From CBDANZ01 sp965197865 (GTDB taxonomy: Bacteria > Acidobacteriota > Vicinamibacteria > Vicinamibacterales > CAVVIG01), in contig CBDANZ010000005.1 in the NCBI GenBank assembly GCA_965197865.1, positions 1 through 64,000 on the forward strand: a DNA stretch of 64,000 nt. Reading direction: 5' to 3'. The notes below the pieces were generated by a model. That model was not told the DNA's origin and did no database searches. It worked only from the letters and a program-made list of their open reading frames with translations. Below, piece after piece: positions 56,356 to 64,000 of the stretch. Made by a program: the position numbers and the translations under genes. Position 1 is the first letter of the stretch; each line of letters begins with the position of its first letter.

Positions 56356-58134
56356 CTAGACCATGGGCAGGAGCCGCGCGTCCTCCTGGCGCCGCTTCGG
56401 CGGCAGTGTCCATTCCTCTCGAAGCGCCTTCTCGTATTCCGACTGGAAGAACGACGCTTTCATCCCGCCGTCGATGATGTCCCACGGCAGCACGCCGTCG
56501 CGGCTACGGTCACGGAAGACGTAGAAGTCTGCGTCGACGCGTGTTTCCGCCAGCGCCGCCCGCCAGTTCTGGCCGTTTCGCTCGGCCACTTCGATGGCGG
56601 GCGCCACGCGTCGATCGCCGAGCGAGAGTAGCGCCTGGTAGTAGGAGTGCCGCTCCGATTTGATGTTGAAGTACACGTTGTCGACTCCGGCCATGAGGCC
56701 GCGCAGGCGCTTGATCTTTCGATCTATCACCACCAAGTCTTCCATCGGTATCCATTGATAGGCGGTGCCCGGTTTCGGAACGAGCGGGTTGACGCTGCCC
56801 ACAATGCGGCCAATCTGGCCGCGTGAGCGAGCGTGCACGATCATGCGCTCGCGCATCTTGAGCGTGAGGTCGCGGATCGCAACGAGGTCGTCATCGGTTT
56901 CGGTGGGGAGTCCAATCATGTAATACAGCTTCAAGTTCTCGATGCCGCTCGCGAAAATCAAGTCGGCGCGGTCGAGAATCTCTTCGTTGGTCACGGTCTT
57001 GTTGACCACCTTGCGGAGCCGATCCGATCCCGTTTCGGGCGCGATCGTGATGCTACGCTCGCCGCTCTCCCGAAGGACGCGGACGAGAGGTTCAGTGAGA
57101 TCATCCAGTCGCAGCGACGCGGGACTGATGAGGTAGCCGATTTCGTGCAGCCGGTTGAGGATGCGTTCGATTTCGGGGTGATCGCAGAGCGCAATCGACA
57201 CGAGTCCGACGCGGTTCGCGTAGTGACGGGCGGCTTCGGCAAGCTGGAGGATACGGTCGGTGGGAAACGGCCGGACCGGTAGATAATTGTAGCCAGCCCA
57301 GCAGAAGCGGCACAAGTTGGCGCATCCGCGGACAACTTCGACCAGGAAGCGCGACCCGAACTCGGTCTCTGGAGTGAAGATCCTGGTCGCGGGTGGATCC
57401 AGCGCGTCGGTCGTCTTCACGGCGGCCTTGTGCACGGGCACGGGCGCATTAGCTTCCACGGCTGAGAACCCGACGATCGTGCCGTCGGAGCCGTACCGCG
57501 GGTCGTAGAAGGCAGGAACGTAGAAGCCGCGCTCGCGCGTAAGCAGCCGAAGGAGATCGCGGCGATCGGTCCCCTGTCGGAAGGCCCGCCCAAGCGAAGG
57601 CACGAGCACCTCGCCCTCCCCGGCGGCGATCACGTCGGCGAAGGGCGCCAGAGGCTCGGGATTGAGGAACGTCACTGCACCGCCTATGACGACCAGCGGG
57701 TGGTGATGACTGCGTTCGGCGGCATACAACGGAATGCCGGCGAGCCGGAGGAGCGTGAGTATGTTCACGTAGTCCCACTCGAACGACACCGAAAAAGCGA
57801 CGACGTCGAAATCGCCGACCGGTGTCTGGGATTCGAGCGTCAGAAGCGGCGTCTTGGACGCCATCAGCTCTGCGAGCTCCTGCTTCGGCGGCAGGAACAC
57901 GCGTTCACACACGATCTCGTCAGGGGCGTTGAACAGGCTATAGACGGTCTGAAAGCCCAGGTTGGACATGCCGACCCAGTACGTGTTGGGAAATGCCAGC
58001 GCCACGCGCAGACGATCGCCGTGCGGCTTGCGGATGTAGCCGGTTTCTTTCGCGAGGGTTGCCAGTGCGCGTTCGCGCTGTTGCCAGGACTTCACGGGTG
58101 CACGGTCCGCTCTTTGAGAAGGCAGTTCGGCCAC
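56356..58134 (-). CDS. B12-binding/radical SAM protein, TIGR03960-like
   Basis: A 592-residue protein: N-terminal B12-binding-like Rossmann domain (VALAFPNTYWVGMSNLGFQT; VVAFSVSFEWDYVNILTLLR), then radical SAM domain with CANLCRFC (CX3CX2C) in VVRGCANLCRFCWAGYNYLP. It continues to ITIAPETGSDRLRKVVNKTV and LKLYYMIGLPTETDDDLVAI. In other bacteria this family often precedes a DUF2344 protein and the RNase G/rplU-rpmA genes; none of those lie here. Reaction unknown. The GTG start at 58134 is uncertain (Met codons absent nearby). Confidence 0.88.
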   Translation of the reverse strand: MAELPSQRADRAPVKSWQQRERALATLAKETGYIRKPHGDRLRVALAFPNTYWVGMSNLGFQTVYSLFNAPDEIVCERVFLPPKQELAELMASKTPLLTLESQTPVGDFDVVAFSVSFEWDYVNILTLLRLAGIPLYAAERSHHHPLVVIGGAVTFLNPEPLAPFADVIAAGEGEVLVPSLGRAFRQGTDRRDLLRLLTRERGFYVPAFYDPRYGSDGTIVGFSAVEANAPVPVHKAAVKTTDALDPPATRIFTPETEFGSRFLVEVVRGCANLCRFCWAGYNYLPVRPFPTDRILQLAEAARHYANRVGLVSIALCDHPEIERILNRLHEIGYLISPASLRLDDLTEPLVRVLRESGERSITIAPETGSDRLRKVVNKTVTNEEILDRADLIFASGIENLKLYYMIGLPTETDDDLVAIRDLTLKMRERMIVHARSRGQIGRIVGSVNPLVPKPGTAYQWIPMEDLVVIDRKIKRLRGLMAGVDNVYFNIKSERHSYYQALLSLGDRRVAPAIEVAERNGQNWRAALAETRVDADFYVFRDRSRDGVLPWDIIDGGMKASFFQSEYEKALREEWTLPPKRRQEDARLLPMV

Positions 58135-58218
58135 TCACACTCCGACGTCGGCGTTCGCGAGTGCCGTGGACCTATCTAATCTACCACCGCAAGCCCCGGA
58201 CGCCCAGGCAGCCCTGCT

Positions 58219-59550
58219 TCAGCTTTCCTGTCGTCGCAGAAACGCTGGCACCTCGAAGGTCGAGCCGAGATCGAAATCCGGCTCAACGTCGCCGGCCGGT
58301 GTGACGCCTACCGTGTCACCGGTCGTCGCGGCGCCTGAGGCACTTGCCGCCACCGCCGAGGCCGACAGGGGCAGATCAAGCAACGGTCGGCGCGCAAGCG
58401 ACAGGCGAGGCGCGATGGTGCAGTCGACCATCGGCGAGGCGCCCGCGGCCTCGGCGCGCGCCCGCGCGTGATCACCGTACTGCGTCATGTCGACCGGTGT
58501 CTGGGCTGCCGACTGCGTGGGTCGCGACTTCGCGTTCGGCGCAAACCCAGTGGCAATCACGGTGATCTTCACCTTACCCTTGAGCGAGGGATCGACGGCC
58601 GCGCCAAAGATGATGTTCGCGTCCTCGTCGGCCGCCTCCTGAATAATCGTGGACGCGTGGCTGACTTCGACGAGCGACAGGTCGGGACCGCCGGTCACGT
58701 TGATGATCACGCCGCGCGCGCCCTTCACCGAAGCCCCCTCGAGGAGCGGACTCGAGATGGCCCGCCGCGCGGCTTCCACGGCTCGCTCCTCGCCTTCCGC
58801 CACGCCGGTGCCCATCATGGCGAGACCCATGCCGGTCATGATTGTCTTCACGTCGGCAAAGTCGAGATTGATCAGACCCGGAACGAGGATCAGATCCGAG
58901 ATGCCCTGAATCGCCTGTCTCAGGACGTCGTCGGCCGTCGAGAAGGCGTCCGTAATCGGGGTGGTGCGATCGATGATGGTGAGCAGCCGGTCGTTCGGGA
59001 TCGTAATGATCGTGTCTACGCAGTCGCGCAGGGCCTCGAGCCCGCGCTCAGCCTGCATCTGCCGTTTCCTCCCTTCGAACTTGAACGCCTTGGTAACCAC
59101 CGCCACGGTAAGCGCACCCAGCTCGCTGGCCAGGCTCGCGATGACGGGGGCCGCTCCGGTGCCCGTGCCGCCGCCGAGGCCTGTCGTCACGAAGACGAGG
59201 TCGGCGCCATCGAGCGCCTGGATGATCTTGTCGGTGTCCTCGAGCGCGGCGGCCCTTCCCACGTTCGGATCCCCGCCGGCGCCGAGCCCCTTGGTCAGCC
59301 TCGCGCCGATCTGCAGCTTGATTGGTGCGGCGTTGTTCTGCAGCGCCTGCGCGTCGGTGTTCGCCGCCATGTACTCGACGCCGTTGAGCCCAGCGCGAAC
59401 CATCCGATTGACGGCGTTCCCGCCGCCGCCGCCAACGCCAATCACTTTGAGTCGGGCGCCCTCGGTGATGCGCTCTTCCTCGAGTCGCAACCGCAAGCGC
59501 CCCGCTTCACGACGCTCCTCCGCATCCTGTGTCTTGTGGAAGTCGGCCAT
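58219..59550 (-). CDS. ftsZ: Cell division protein FtsZ
   Basis: A 443-residue tubulin-like GTPase that builds the division ring. Marks: IGVGGGGGNAVNRMV, tubulin signature GLGGGTGTGAAPVIA, T7 loop NLDFADVKTIM with the catalytic Asp. A variable linker of about 100 residues, Ala/Ser/Arg-rich, ends in the FtsA/ZipA-binding peptide FEVPAFLRRQ. Last gene of the murG-murC-ftsQ-ftsA-ftsZ run. Confidence 0.97.
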   Translation of the reverse strand: MADFHKTQDAEERREAGRLRLRLEEERITEGARLKVIGVGGGGGNAVNRMVRAGLNGVEYMAANTDAQALQNNAAPIKLQIGARLTKGLGAGGDPNVGRAAALEDTDKIIQALDGADLVFVTTGLGGGTGTGAAPVIASLASELGALTVAVVTKAFKFEGRKRQMQAERGLEALRDCVDTIITIPNDRLLTIIDRTTPITDAFSTADDVLRQAIQGISDLILVPGLINLDFADVKTIMTGMGLAMMGTGVAEGEERAVEAARRAISSPLLEGASVKGARGVIINVTGGPDLSLVEVSHASTIIQEAADEDANIIFGAAVDPSLKGKVKITVIATGFAPNAKSRPTQSAAQTPVDMTQYGDHARARAEAAGASPMVDCTIAPRLSLARRPLLDLPLSASAVAASASGAATTGDTVGVTPAGDVEPDFDLGSTFEVPAFLRRQES

Positions 59551-59567
59551 TCGTTGCTCCCTCGTCT

Positions 59568-59623
59568 GTAGCGCGGTCCTTTCAGGACCGCGAATCCCAG
59601 CTGGCCTGAAAGGCCCGCGCTAC
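59568..59623. repeat. Inverted repeat element between ftsA and ftsZ
   Basis: GTAGCGCGGTCCTTTCAGG (59568-59586) and CCTGAAAGGCCCGCGCTAC (59605-59623) are inverted copies with one mismatch. The left part is itself a near-perfect hairpin (9-bp CGCGGTCCT/AGGACCGCG, loop TTC). The layout, two facing palindromic units, resembles REP/BIME elements. Related text lies at 34905-34932, 36224-36275 and 60925-60953. Confidence 0.85.
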
Positions 59624-59628
59624 GGCAA

Positions 59629-60885
59629 TCAGAAGAACTCCCTGAACAGCCCGCGCAGCCGCCCGGCCACGCGCACGAGTGCGCCGGCGCCGACCGGCGA
59701 GCGGGCTCCCTCACCGGTTTGGTTGCGGTACCTGTACAGCGCCAGCCCGACGCCGGTGGCAAACGTCGGGCTGTTCACGTGATCCGCAAGGCCGCCCACG
59801 CCAGTCGGATAGCCGAGGCGAATCGGCAGATCGAAAATCTGCTCCCCGATCTCGGGCATGCCGTCGAGAATCGCCCCGCCTCCGGTGAGGACGATCCCCG
59901 AGTTCAGGCTCTTTTCGTAGCCGGCACGCCGGATCTCGTCCCACACCAGGTGGAAGATCTCCTCGGCACGGGGCTGCAAAATCTCGGACAAGATGCGGCG
60001 CGCCATCACACGGGGCTTCCGCCCGCCGACGCTCGCCACTTCCATCGTCTCGTCTTCGTCGACCATGCCTGAGAGCGCGCAGCCGCACTTGCGCTTGATC
60101 TTTTCCGCGGCTGGCACGGGCGTCCGCAGGCCAACTGCGATGTCGTTGGTGAAGTGGTCGCCGCCCACACCGACCACGGCCGTGTGCCAGAGGCTGCCTC
60201 GCTCGTAAATCGCGATGTCGGTCGTGCCCCCACCGATATCGACGAGTGCTACGCCCAGCTCCTTCTCGTCGTCGGTCAGCACGGACTCGCTTGCGGCGAG
60301 TTGCTCGACGACAGTCTCGGTGACGCTGATGCCAGCGCGGTTGACGCACGCCACCATGTTCTGCGTGGAGCTCTCGCGTCCGGTGATGATGTGGACGTTC
60401 ACTTCGAGACGCGCGCCGGTCATGCCAACCGGAGCGCCAATGCCATCCTGCTCGTCGACCACGAAATCCTGCGGCAGCACGTGCAATATCTCGCGGCCGG
60501 TCGGCAGCGAGACGGCCTTCGCTGCGTCGATCGCCCGCCGGACGTCCTCGCGCGTGATTTCTCGGTTCTTGCCGGCCACCGCGATTACGCCGCGGCTGTT
60601 GAATCCCTTGATGTGAGGTCCGGATAGCGCCAAATGGACAGAGTCGATTTCCACGCCTGCCATGAGCTCCGCTTCCTCGATCGCTCTCTTGATCGAGTCG
60701 ACTGCCGCCTCAAGGTTCACCACGACGCCACGGCGGATGCCTCGCGACTCGGCGACGCCAAGGCCCACCACGTCGAGCCCTTTGCCTTCGAGCATCTCCG
60801 TCATGACGGCGATCACTTTCGACGTGCCGACGTCGAGCCCTACCAGATATCGCTCTTTGCGCGCCACGCTACCTCTGCGGCTCAT
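59629..60885 (-). CDS. ftsA: Cell division protein FtsA
   Basis: A 418-residue actin-fold protein that ties FtsZ to the membrane. Phosphate loops GLDVGTSKVIAVM and LVDIGGGTTDIAIYERGSL, the SHS2 insert (about 85-165), and the adenosine loop SGIVLTGGGAILDGMPEIGE. The C-terminus ends RVAGRLRGLFREFF, an amphipathic membrane-targeting helix. ATG start. It follows ftsQ after a spacer with a repeat-like element. Confidence 0.96.
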   Translation of the reverse strand: MSRRGSVARKERYLVGLDVGTSKVIAVMTEMLEGKGLDVVGLGVAESRGIRRGVVVNLEAAVDSIKRAIEEAELMAGVEIDSVHLALSGPHIKGFNSRGVIAVAGKNREITREDVRRAIDAAKAVSLPTGREILHVLPQDFVVDEQDGIGAPVGMTGARLEVNVHIITGRESSTQNMVACVNRAGISVTETVVEQLAASESVLTDDEKELGVALVDIGGGTTDIAIYERGSLWHTAVVGVGGDHFTNDIAVGLRTPVPAAEKIKRKCGCALSGMVDEDETMEVASVGGRKPRVMARRILSEILQPRAEEIFHLVWDEIRRAGYEKSLNSGIVLTGGGAILDGMPEIGEQIFDLPIRLGYPTGVGGLADHVNSPTFATGVGLALYRYRNQTGEGARSPVGAGALVRVAGRLRGLFREFF

Positions 60886-60924
60886 GCACGAGCCGCCCGA
60901 CCAAAGCTCGCCGGACCAATGAGG

Positions 60925-60953
60925 GCGAGCGCAGGCCGGAAGTCCGGTCCTAC
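60925..60953. repeat. Palindromic element between ftsQ and ftsA
   Basis: The text GCGCAGGCCGGAAGTCCGGT followed by CCTAC resembles, read on the minus strand, GTAGGACCGGACTTCCGGCC, a relative of the GTAG-led element between ftsA and ftsZ. CCGGAAGTCCGG can fold on itself. Confidence 0.5.
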
Positions 60954-61867
60954 TGTCGAGCCTCTTTCACGCTCTCCTTCGCTACAGTCGTACCCCTGCC
61001 GTCAGAGGGAGAACCAGCCGAGGACAGCGCGATCGCGCCGTCCTTCCCTCCCCCGCTGCCCGGCCGCACGTAGATCCGGTCGTCGAACCGCAAGTCGACG
61101 TAGTCGATCTCCGGCACCCGTTCTCGCAACGCCGCGGCGAGCTGCAGATACGACCGGAGGCGCCGAAGAAAGTGGTCGCGCCCGACGTAGATCACCGCCG
61201 GATCGCCGGTCAAGAGAACGGTGGCGTTGTCCAGATCGTTCACGTCCACTTGCGACAGCCGACCAGCAATGTCTGGTTCCCCTCGCAGCGACTCGATCAG
61301 CCGTGCTGCGAGCTCGGCACGCGATCGATCGGTTATCGTCCCGTCACCGCCTAGCCCCGCACCGAGGCCGTCCACGATCGGCAGATCGAAATCGGCGTGT
61401 TGGGGGCCGTACCGATCGATGACGACGCCACGATCGTCGACCAGATACAGCGCCTCGTTGATGCGACCGATGGCGATCGGTTCGCGCTCGGTCACGAGCA
61501 CCTCGACCGTCGACGGCAGTGATCGCCGCAGCACCGCATCGTGCACCCACGGCGACGACAGTACGCGACGCCGCCAGTCGTCCAGGTTGGGCCACATGAT
61601 GTTTTCGCCGCGAAGCCCCGCGAGCACGGCGAGCACCTCGCCACTTGACAGCTGCTTGTTGCCCCGGACGACGATGTGATCGATCTGCAGGACGTGTGCG
61701 TCGGCCACGAGGCTGCCGCCGTAGTAGGCGGCATAGGCCGCAACCAGCGACAGGAGGCCGTATTTCAGCGCCCGCCGACCGAACCCGCGCCAAGGGCCGC
61801 GTTTGGGCGCCGGCCTTACGTGCGCACGCCGGAAGCGCTTGTCGGTTGGCGCAGCAACTGTGCTCAC
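60950..61867 (-). CDS. ftsQ: Cell division protein FtsQ
   Basis: A 305-residue bitopic division protein: basic cytoplasmic tail, one membrane helix (LKYGLLSLVAAYAAYYG, about 33-52), POTRA domain (QIDHIVVRGNKQLSSGEVLA) and the FtsQ beta domain (LPSTVEVLVTEREPIAI, then VDVNDLDNATVLL). It links FtsB/FtsL to the divisome. GTG start overlapping the murC stop (GTGA). No ddl or murB stands between murC and ftsQ, unlike in E. coli. Confidence 0.93.
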   Translation of the reverse strand: MSTVAAPTDKRFRRAHVRPAPKRGPWRGFGRRALKYGLLSLVAAYAAYYGGSLVADAHVLQIDHIVVRGNKQLSSGEVLAVLAGLRGENIMWPNLDDWRRRVLSSPWVHDAVLRRSLPSTVEVLVTEREPIAIGRINEALYLVDDRGVVIDRYGPQHADFDLPIVDGLGAGLGGDGTITDRSRAELAARLIESLRGEPDIAGRLSQVDVNDLDNATVLLTGDPAVIYVGRDHFLRRLRSYLQLAAALRERVPEIDYVDLRFDDRIYVRPGSGGGKDGAIALSSAGSPSDGRGTTVAKESVKEARQ

Positions 61868-63300
61868 ATGTTCCCTCGTGACGAAGCGGGGCCCGGCTCG
61901 TCCTTCGTCAATAGCTCAATCAATCGATCGGGAACCGTCGAAATGGATCCCGCGCCGAGCGTGATCACAACATCACCCGACCGCGCAATTTTCTCGAGCG
62001 CACGCGGCATATCTTCAACTCGCGAGACCACGTCCACTTCTCCGCGTGCGCTGCTTCGGACCGACGCGGCCAGCCTGTCCAGCGTCACACCCGGGATCGG
62101 TTCCTCACCCGCTGCGTAGACGTCAGTGAGGACGACATGATCGGCCCGGGCGAGCGCCTGCCCAAACGCGTCCATTAGCATCGCCGTGCGGGTGAAGCGG
62201 TGGGGTTGAAACGCCACCACGATGCGCCGATTGAAGAGGCTCACGGCCGAGAGCACTGCCTCGATTTCGGTCGGGTGGTGGCCATAATCGTCGACGATGA
62301 GAATACCCTTCGGCTCTCCTCGAACCTCAAACCGCCGTTCGGCGCCCCGAAAGTCGCAGAGGCCGTTCGCCATCTGCTCGAACGCCAACCCCAGCTCGAT
62401 CCCGACAGCGATTGTGGCCAGCGCGTTCAGCAGGTTGTGACGTCCCGGAACGTTCAGGGCGAGCGGGCCGAGAGTGACCAGTTCCTGCGTGGGATCGTCT
62501 ACGCGTCGGGTGCGGCGCTTGACAATCGCACGGACGGTCAGCGGACCGAGGATGATATCGTCCGCGGTGACGTCGGCGTCTGTGGCTTCGAGCCCGTAGG
62601 TGATGACACGCCGTGTCATCCTGGGCAGTACGGCCGCCACGTTCGGGTCGTCGGCGCACGCGACGACGGCGCCGTAGAACGGCACCTTGTTCGCAAAGTC
62701 CACGAAGGCCTGCTGCAAGTCCTCAAAACCACCATAACTCTCGAGATGCTCGTGGTCGATGTTGGTGATTACTGCCATCGTCGGAAACAACTTCAGAAAC
62801 GTCCGATCGCTCTCGTCGGCTTCCGCCACCATCAGCTCGCCGCGTCCGAGCCGCGCGTTGCTGCCGAAGGCCCTCAAGCGCCCGCCTATGACGGCTGTCG
62901 GATCGAGGCCAGCACGCTCGAGCACCAGTGCGATCATCGAGGTCGTCGTCGTCTTGCCGTGCGCGCCGCCGACCGCGATGCCGTAGCGAAGCCGCATCAG
63001 CTCCGCGAGCATCTCCGCGCGCGGAATCACCGGAATCTGCCGGCGCATGGCTTCAAGCACCTCGGGGTTCGTGCGCCGTACGGCCGACGAGACGACCACC
63101 ACGTCTGCGCCTCCCATGTGCTCGGCCGCGTGACCATAGTCGATCCGGACGCCCAGTGTGGCCAGGCGGTCGGTCACGCTCGAGCGCTTCTCGTCCGACC
63201 CGGTGACCACGAACCCGAGATTGGCGAGCAGCTCGGCAATGCCGCTCATTCCGATCCCGCCAATCCCGATGAAGTGCACACGCCGCGTTTTTCCGAGCAA
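61864..63300 (-). CDS. murC: UDP-N-acetylmuramate--L-alanine ligase
   Basis: A 478-residue Mur ligase adding L-Ala to UDP-MurNAc. N-terminal RVHFIGIGGIGMSGIAELL, ATP loop VGGAHGKTTTTSMIALVLER, MEADESDRTF-like EADESD, INIDHEHLESY-type NIDHEHLES, and C-terminal IVDDYGHHPTEIEAVL. TTG start at 63300, no ATG fits; the first residues then match the family start. Overlaps ftsQ. Confidence 0.95.
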   Translation of the reverse strand: MLGKTRRVHFIGIGGIGMSGIAELLANLGFVVTGSDEKRSSVTDRLATLGVRIDYGHAAEHMGGADVVVVSSAVRRTNPEVLEAMRRQIPVIPRAEMLAELMRLRYGIAVGGAHGKTTTTSMIALVLERAGLDPTAVIGGRLRAFGSNARLGRGELMVAEADESDRTFLKLFPTMAVITNIDHEHLESYGGFEDLQQAFVDFANKVPFYGAVVACADDPNVAAVLPRMTRRVITYGLEATDADVTADDIILGPLTVRAIVKRRTRRVDDPTQELVTLGPLALNVPGRHNLLNALATIAVGIELGLAFEQMANGLCDFRGAERRFEVRGEPKGILIVDDYGHHPTEIEAVLSAVSLFNRRIVVAFQPHRFTRTAMLMDAFGQALARADHVVLTDVYAAGEEPIPGVTLDRLAASVRSSARGEVDVVSRVEDMPRALEKIARSGDVVITLGAGSISTVPDRLIELLTKDEPGPASSRGNM

Positions 63301-63350
63301 GGTTCAGGGCTCCCGGTTCAGGGCTCCAGTCTCCAGGTTCACGGCTCAAC
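63301..63350. repeat. GGTTCAGGGCTCCC tandem repeat at the murG-murC junction
   Basis: Two adjacent 14-base copies (GGTTCAGGGCTCCC, GGTTCAGGGCTCCA) and a third drifted copy (GGTTCACGGCTCAA at 63337-63350) that runs into the murG stop. Similar words (GGCTCTGGACTCCCGGCTCT) fill the spacer before accD at 20128. Confidence 0.8.
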
Positions 63351-64000
63351 CAAATCCAGCGCCCGGTCGACAATCACTTTCGCTGCGTCGAGCCGCGCAA
63401 GCGACCGAGCGGCTTTCGCGATTCGAACGCGTGTCTCACGATCGGCCGCGAGCGCCAGGATCCGCCGCGCCAGGTCCGGCGCCCCCGCCGCCTGCGGCAG
63501 CACCTCCGCGGCGCCAACCGCCGCGAGCGCCTCGGCGTTCCTCCGCTGGTGGTCGTCGGTCGCCGACGGCAGCGGAATGAGAATCGCCGCCTTGCCCGCG
63601 GCCGTCAGCTCAGCCAGCGTGGTCGCGCCGGCCCGGCAGACGATCAGGTCCGCCTGTCCGAACTGCCGCCCCATGTCGAAGAAGAACGGCTCAACGTCGG
63701 CCCGAAGCCCTGCCTGCCGGTAGGCGGCGCGGACCATCTCCACATCTCGCTTTCCGGTCTGGTGTGTGAGACGCAAGTGCAGAGGGCTGGCCGCCAACTG
63801 CGATGCTGCCTCCACCATGGCCAGGTTGATCGCGTGCGCGCCCTGGGAGCCGCCAAAAACTAGGACCCTGAATCTGCTGCGGCCGGATGCCTCATCAGTC
63901 GCGCCCGACTCCTCTGGTGACTCAACCGACGCCACAAACTCCGACCGAACCGGATCTCCACTCACGAACGCCTTCGATCCGAAAAACGCCCGCGTCGATT
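63339..64000 (-). CDS. murG: UDP-GlcNAc--lipid I transferase MurG (5' part outside window)
   Basis: The C-terminal two thirds of MurG, which makes lipid II. The visible part starts inside FFGSKAFVSGDPVRSEF and includes VLVFGGSQGAHAINLAMVEA, the GT-B nucleotide loop, and DLIVCRAGATTLAELTAAGK (the acceptor-site signature). The GTG at 63965 is internal, since the matching family text continues upstream of it to the window edge. A Ser/Glu-rich insert of about 20 residues follows VRSEF. Upstream gene of murC in the wall/division cluster. Confidence 0.93.
   Translation of the reverse strand, partial: STRAFFGSKAFVSGDPVRSEFVASVESPEESGATDEASGRSRFRVLVFGGSQGAHAINLAMVEAASQLAASPLHLRLTHQTGKRDVEMVRAAYRQAGLRADVEPFFFDMGRQFGQADLIVCRAGATTLAELTAAGKAAILIPLPSATDDHQRRNAEALAAVGAAEVLPQAAGAPDLARRILALAADRETRVRIAKAARSLARLDAAKVIVDRALDLVEP

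Noticed and set aside
62200..63723. 507-codon plus-strand frame
   Set aside because: Antisense shadow of murC and murG, both with intact signatures.

Overview
This is a GC-rich stretch of a diderm bacterial chromosome. It carries LptD for lipopolysaccharide export, a TonB/ExbB/ExbD energiser, lipoproteins with TPR and HEAT repeats, and a decayed fragment resembling the large Oar-like TonB-dependent receptors common in Acidobacteriota. An acidobacterium, perhaps of the Vicinamibacteria type, is the best guess. That rests on protein style and gene neighbourhood only; there is no rRNA here to prove it. Most of the window is ordinary housekeeping. I found no CRISPR array, prophage, integrase, intact transposase or defence island.

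Layout: 0.5-2.2 kb has a gene remnant, a Cys-rich protein, ribosomal protein L28 and RidA. 2.2-4.3 kb is RelA/SpoT. 4.4-5.6 kb is a TPR lipoprotein gene with its own promoter and terminator, followed by a broken TonB-receptor fragment. 6.1-8.8 kb is a tonB-exbB-exbD-exbD operon with an internal tandem duplication that creates a 38-codon chimeric reading frame. 8.9-11.3 kb is a membrane pyrophosphatase with a decayed fragment of a second, different pyrophosphatase at its 3' end. 11.4-17.0 kb is tgt-yajC-secD-secF-uppP-DUF502. 17.0-17.3 kb is a possible stand-alone unit for a 16-residue lysine-rich peptide. 17.3-25.4 kb has a HEAT-cyclophilin lipoprotein, deoxynucleoside kinase, accD, folC and lptD.

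25.4-33.2 kb is a zone of decay. It holds a sugar-nucleotide epimerase with one in-frame amber codon, a membrane glycosyltransferase-like gene with an amber codon and frameshifts, and an htpX with frameshifts and an amber codon. A radical SAM gene and a thiC under a TPP riboswitch lie among them and look intact. 33.2-40.7 kb has rlmI, rpiB, glyA, a DinG helicase, a TPR protein, the YggS PLP protein and a DivIVA-like protein. 40.7-49.6 kb has lepA-lepB and a small membrane protein, citrate synthase, a DUF362 protein, larB and mutS2. 49.6-56.3 kb has dnaG-rpoD (the macromolecular synthesis pair), a CAU tRNA, a zinc-ribbon coiled coil, an RNase HI-like protein, pgeF, acpS and a 100-residue protein. 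56.4-64.0 kb has a TIGR03960-type radical SAM protein and a division/wall cluster, transcribed murG-murC-ftsQ-ftsA-ftsZ, with murG running off the window.

The most unusual points are the in-frame exbD junction duplication, the lysine-rich micro-gene, the clustered gene decay (four of five recognised nonsense codons are TAG), the HEAT-cyclophilin fusion, and several families of short intergenic repeats.
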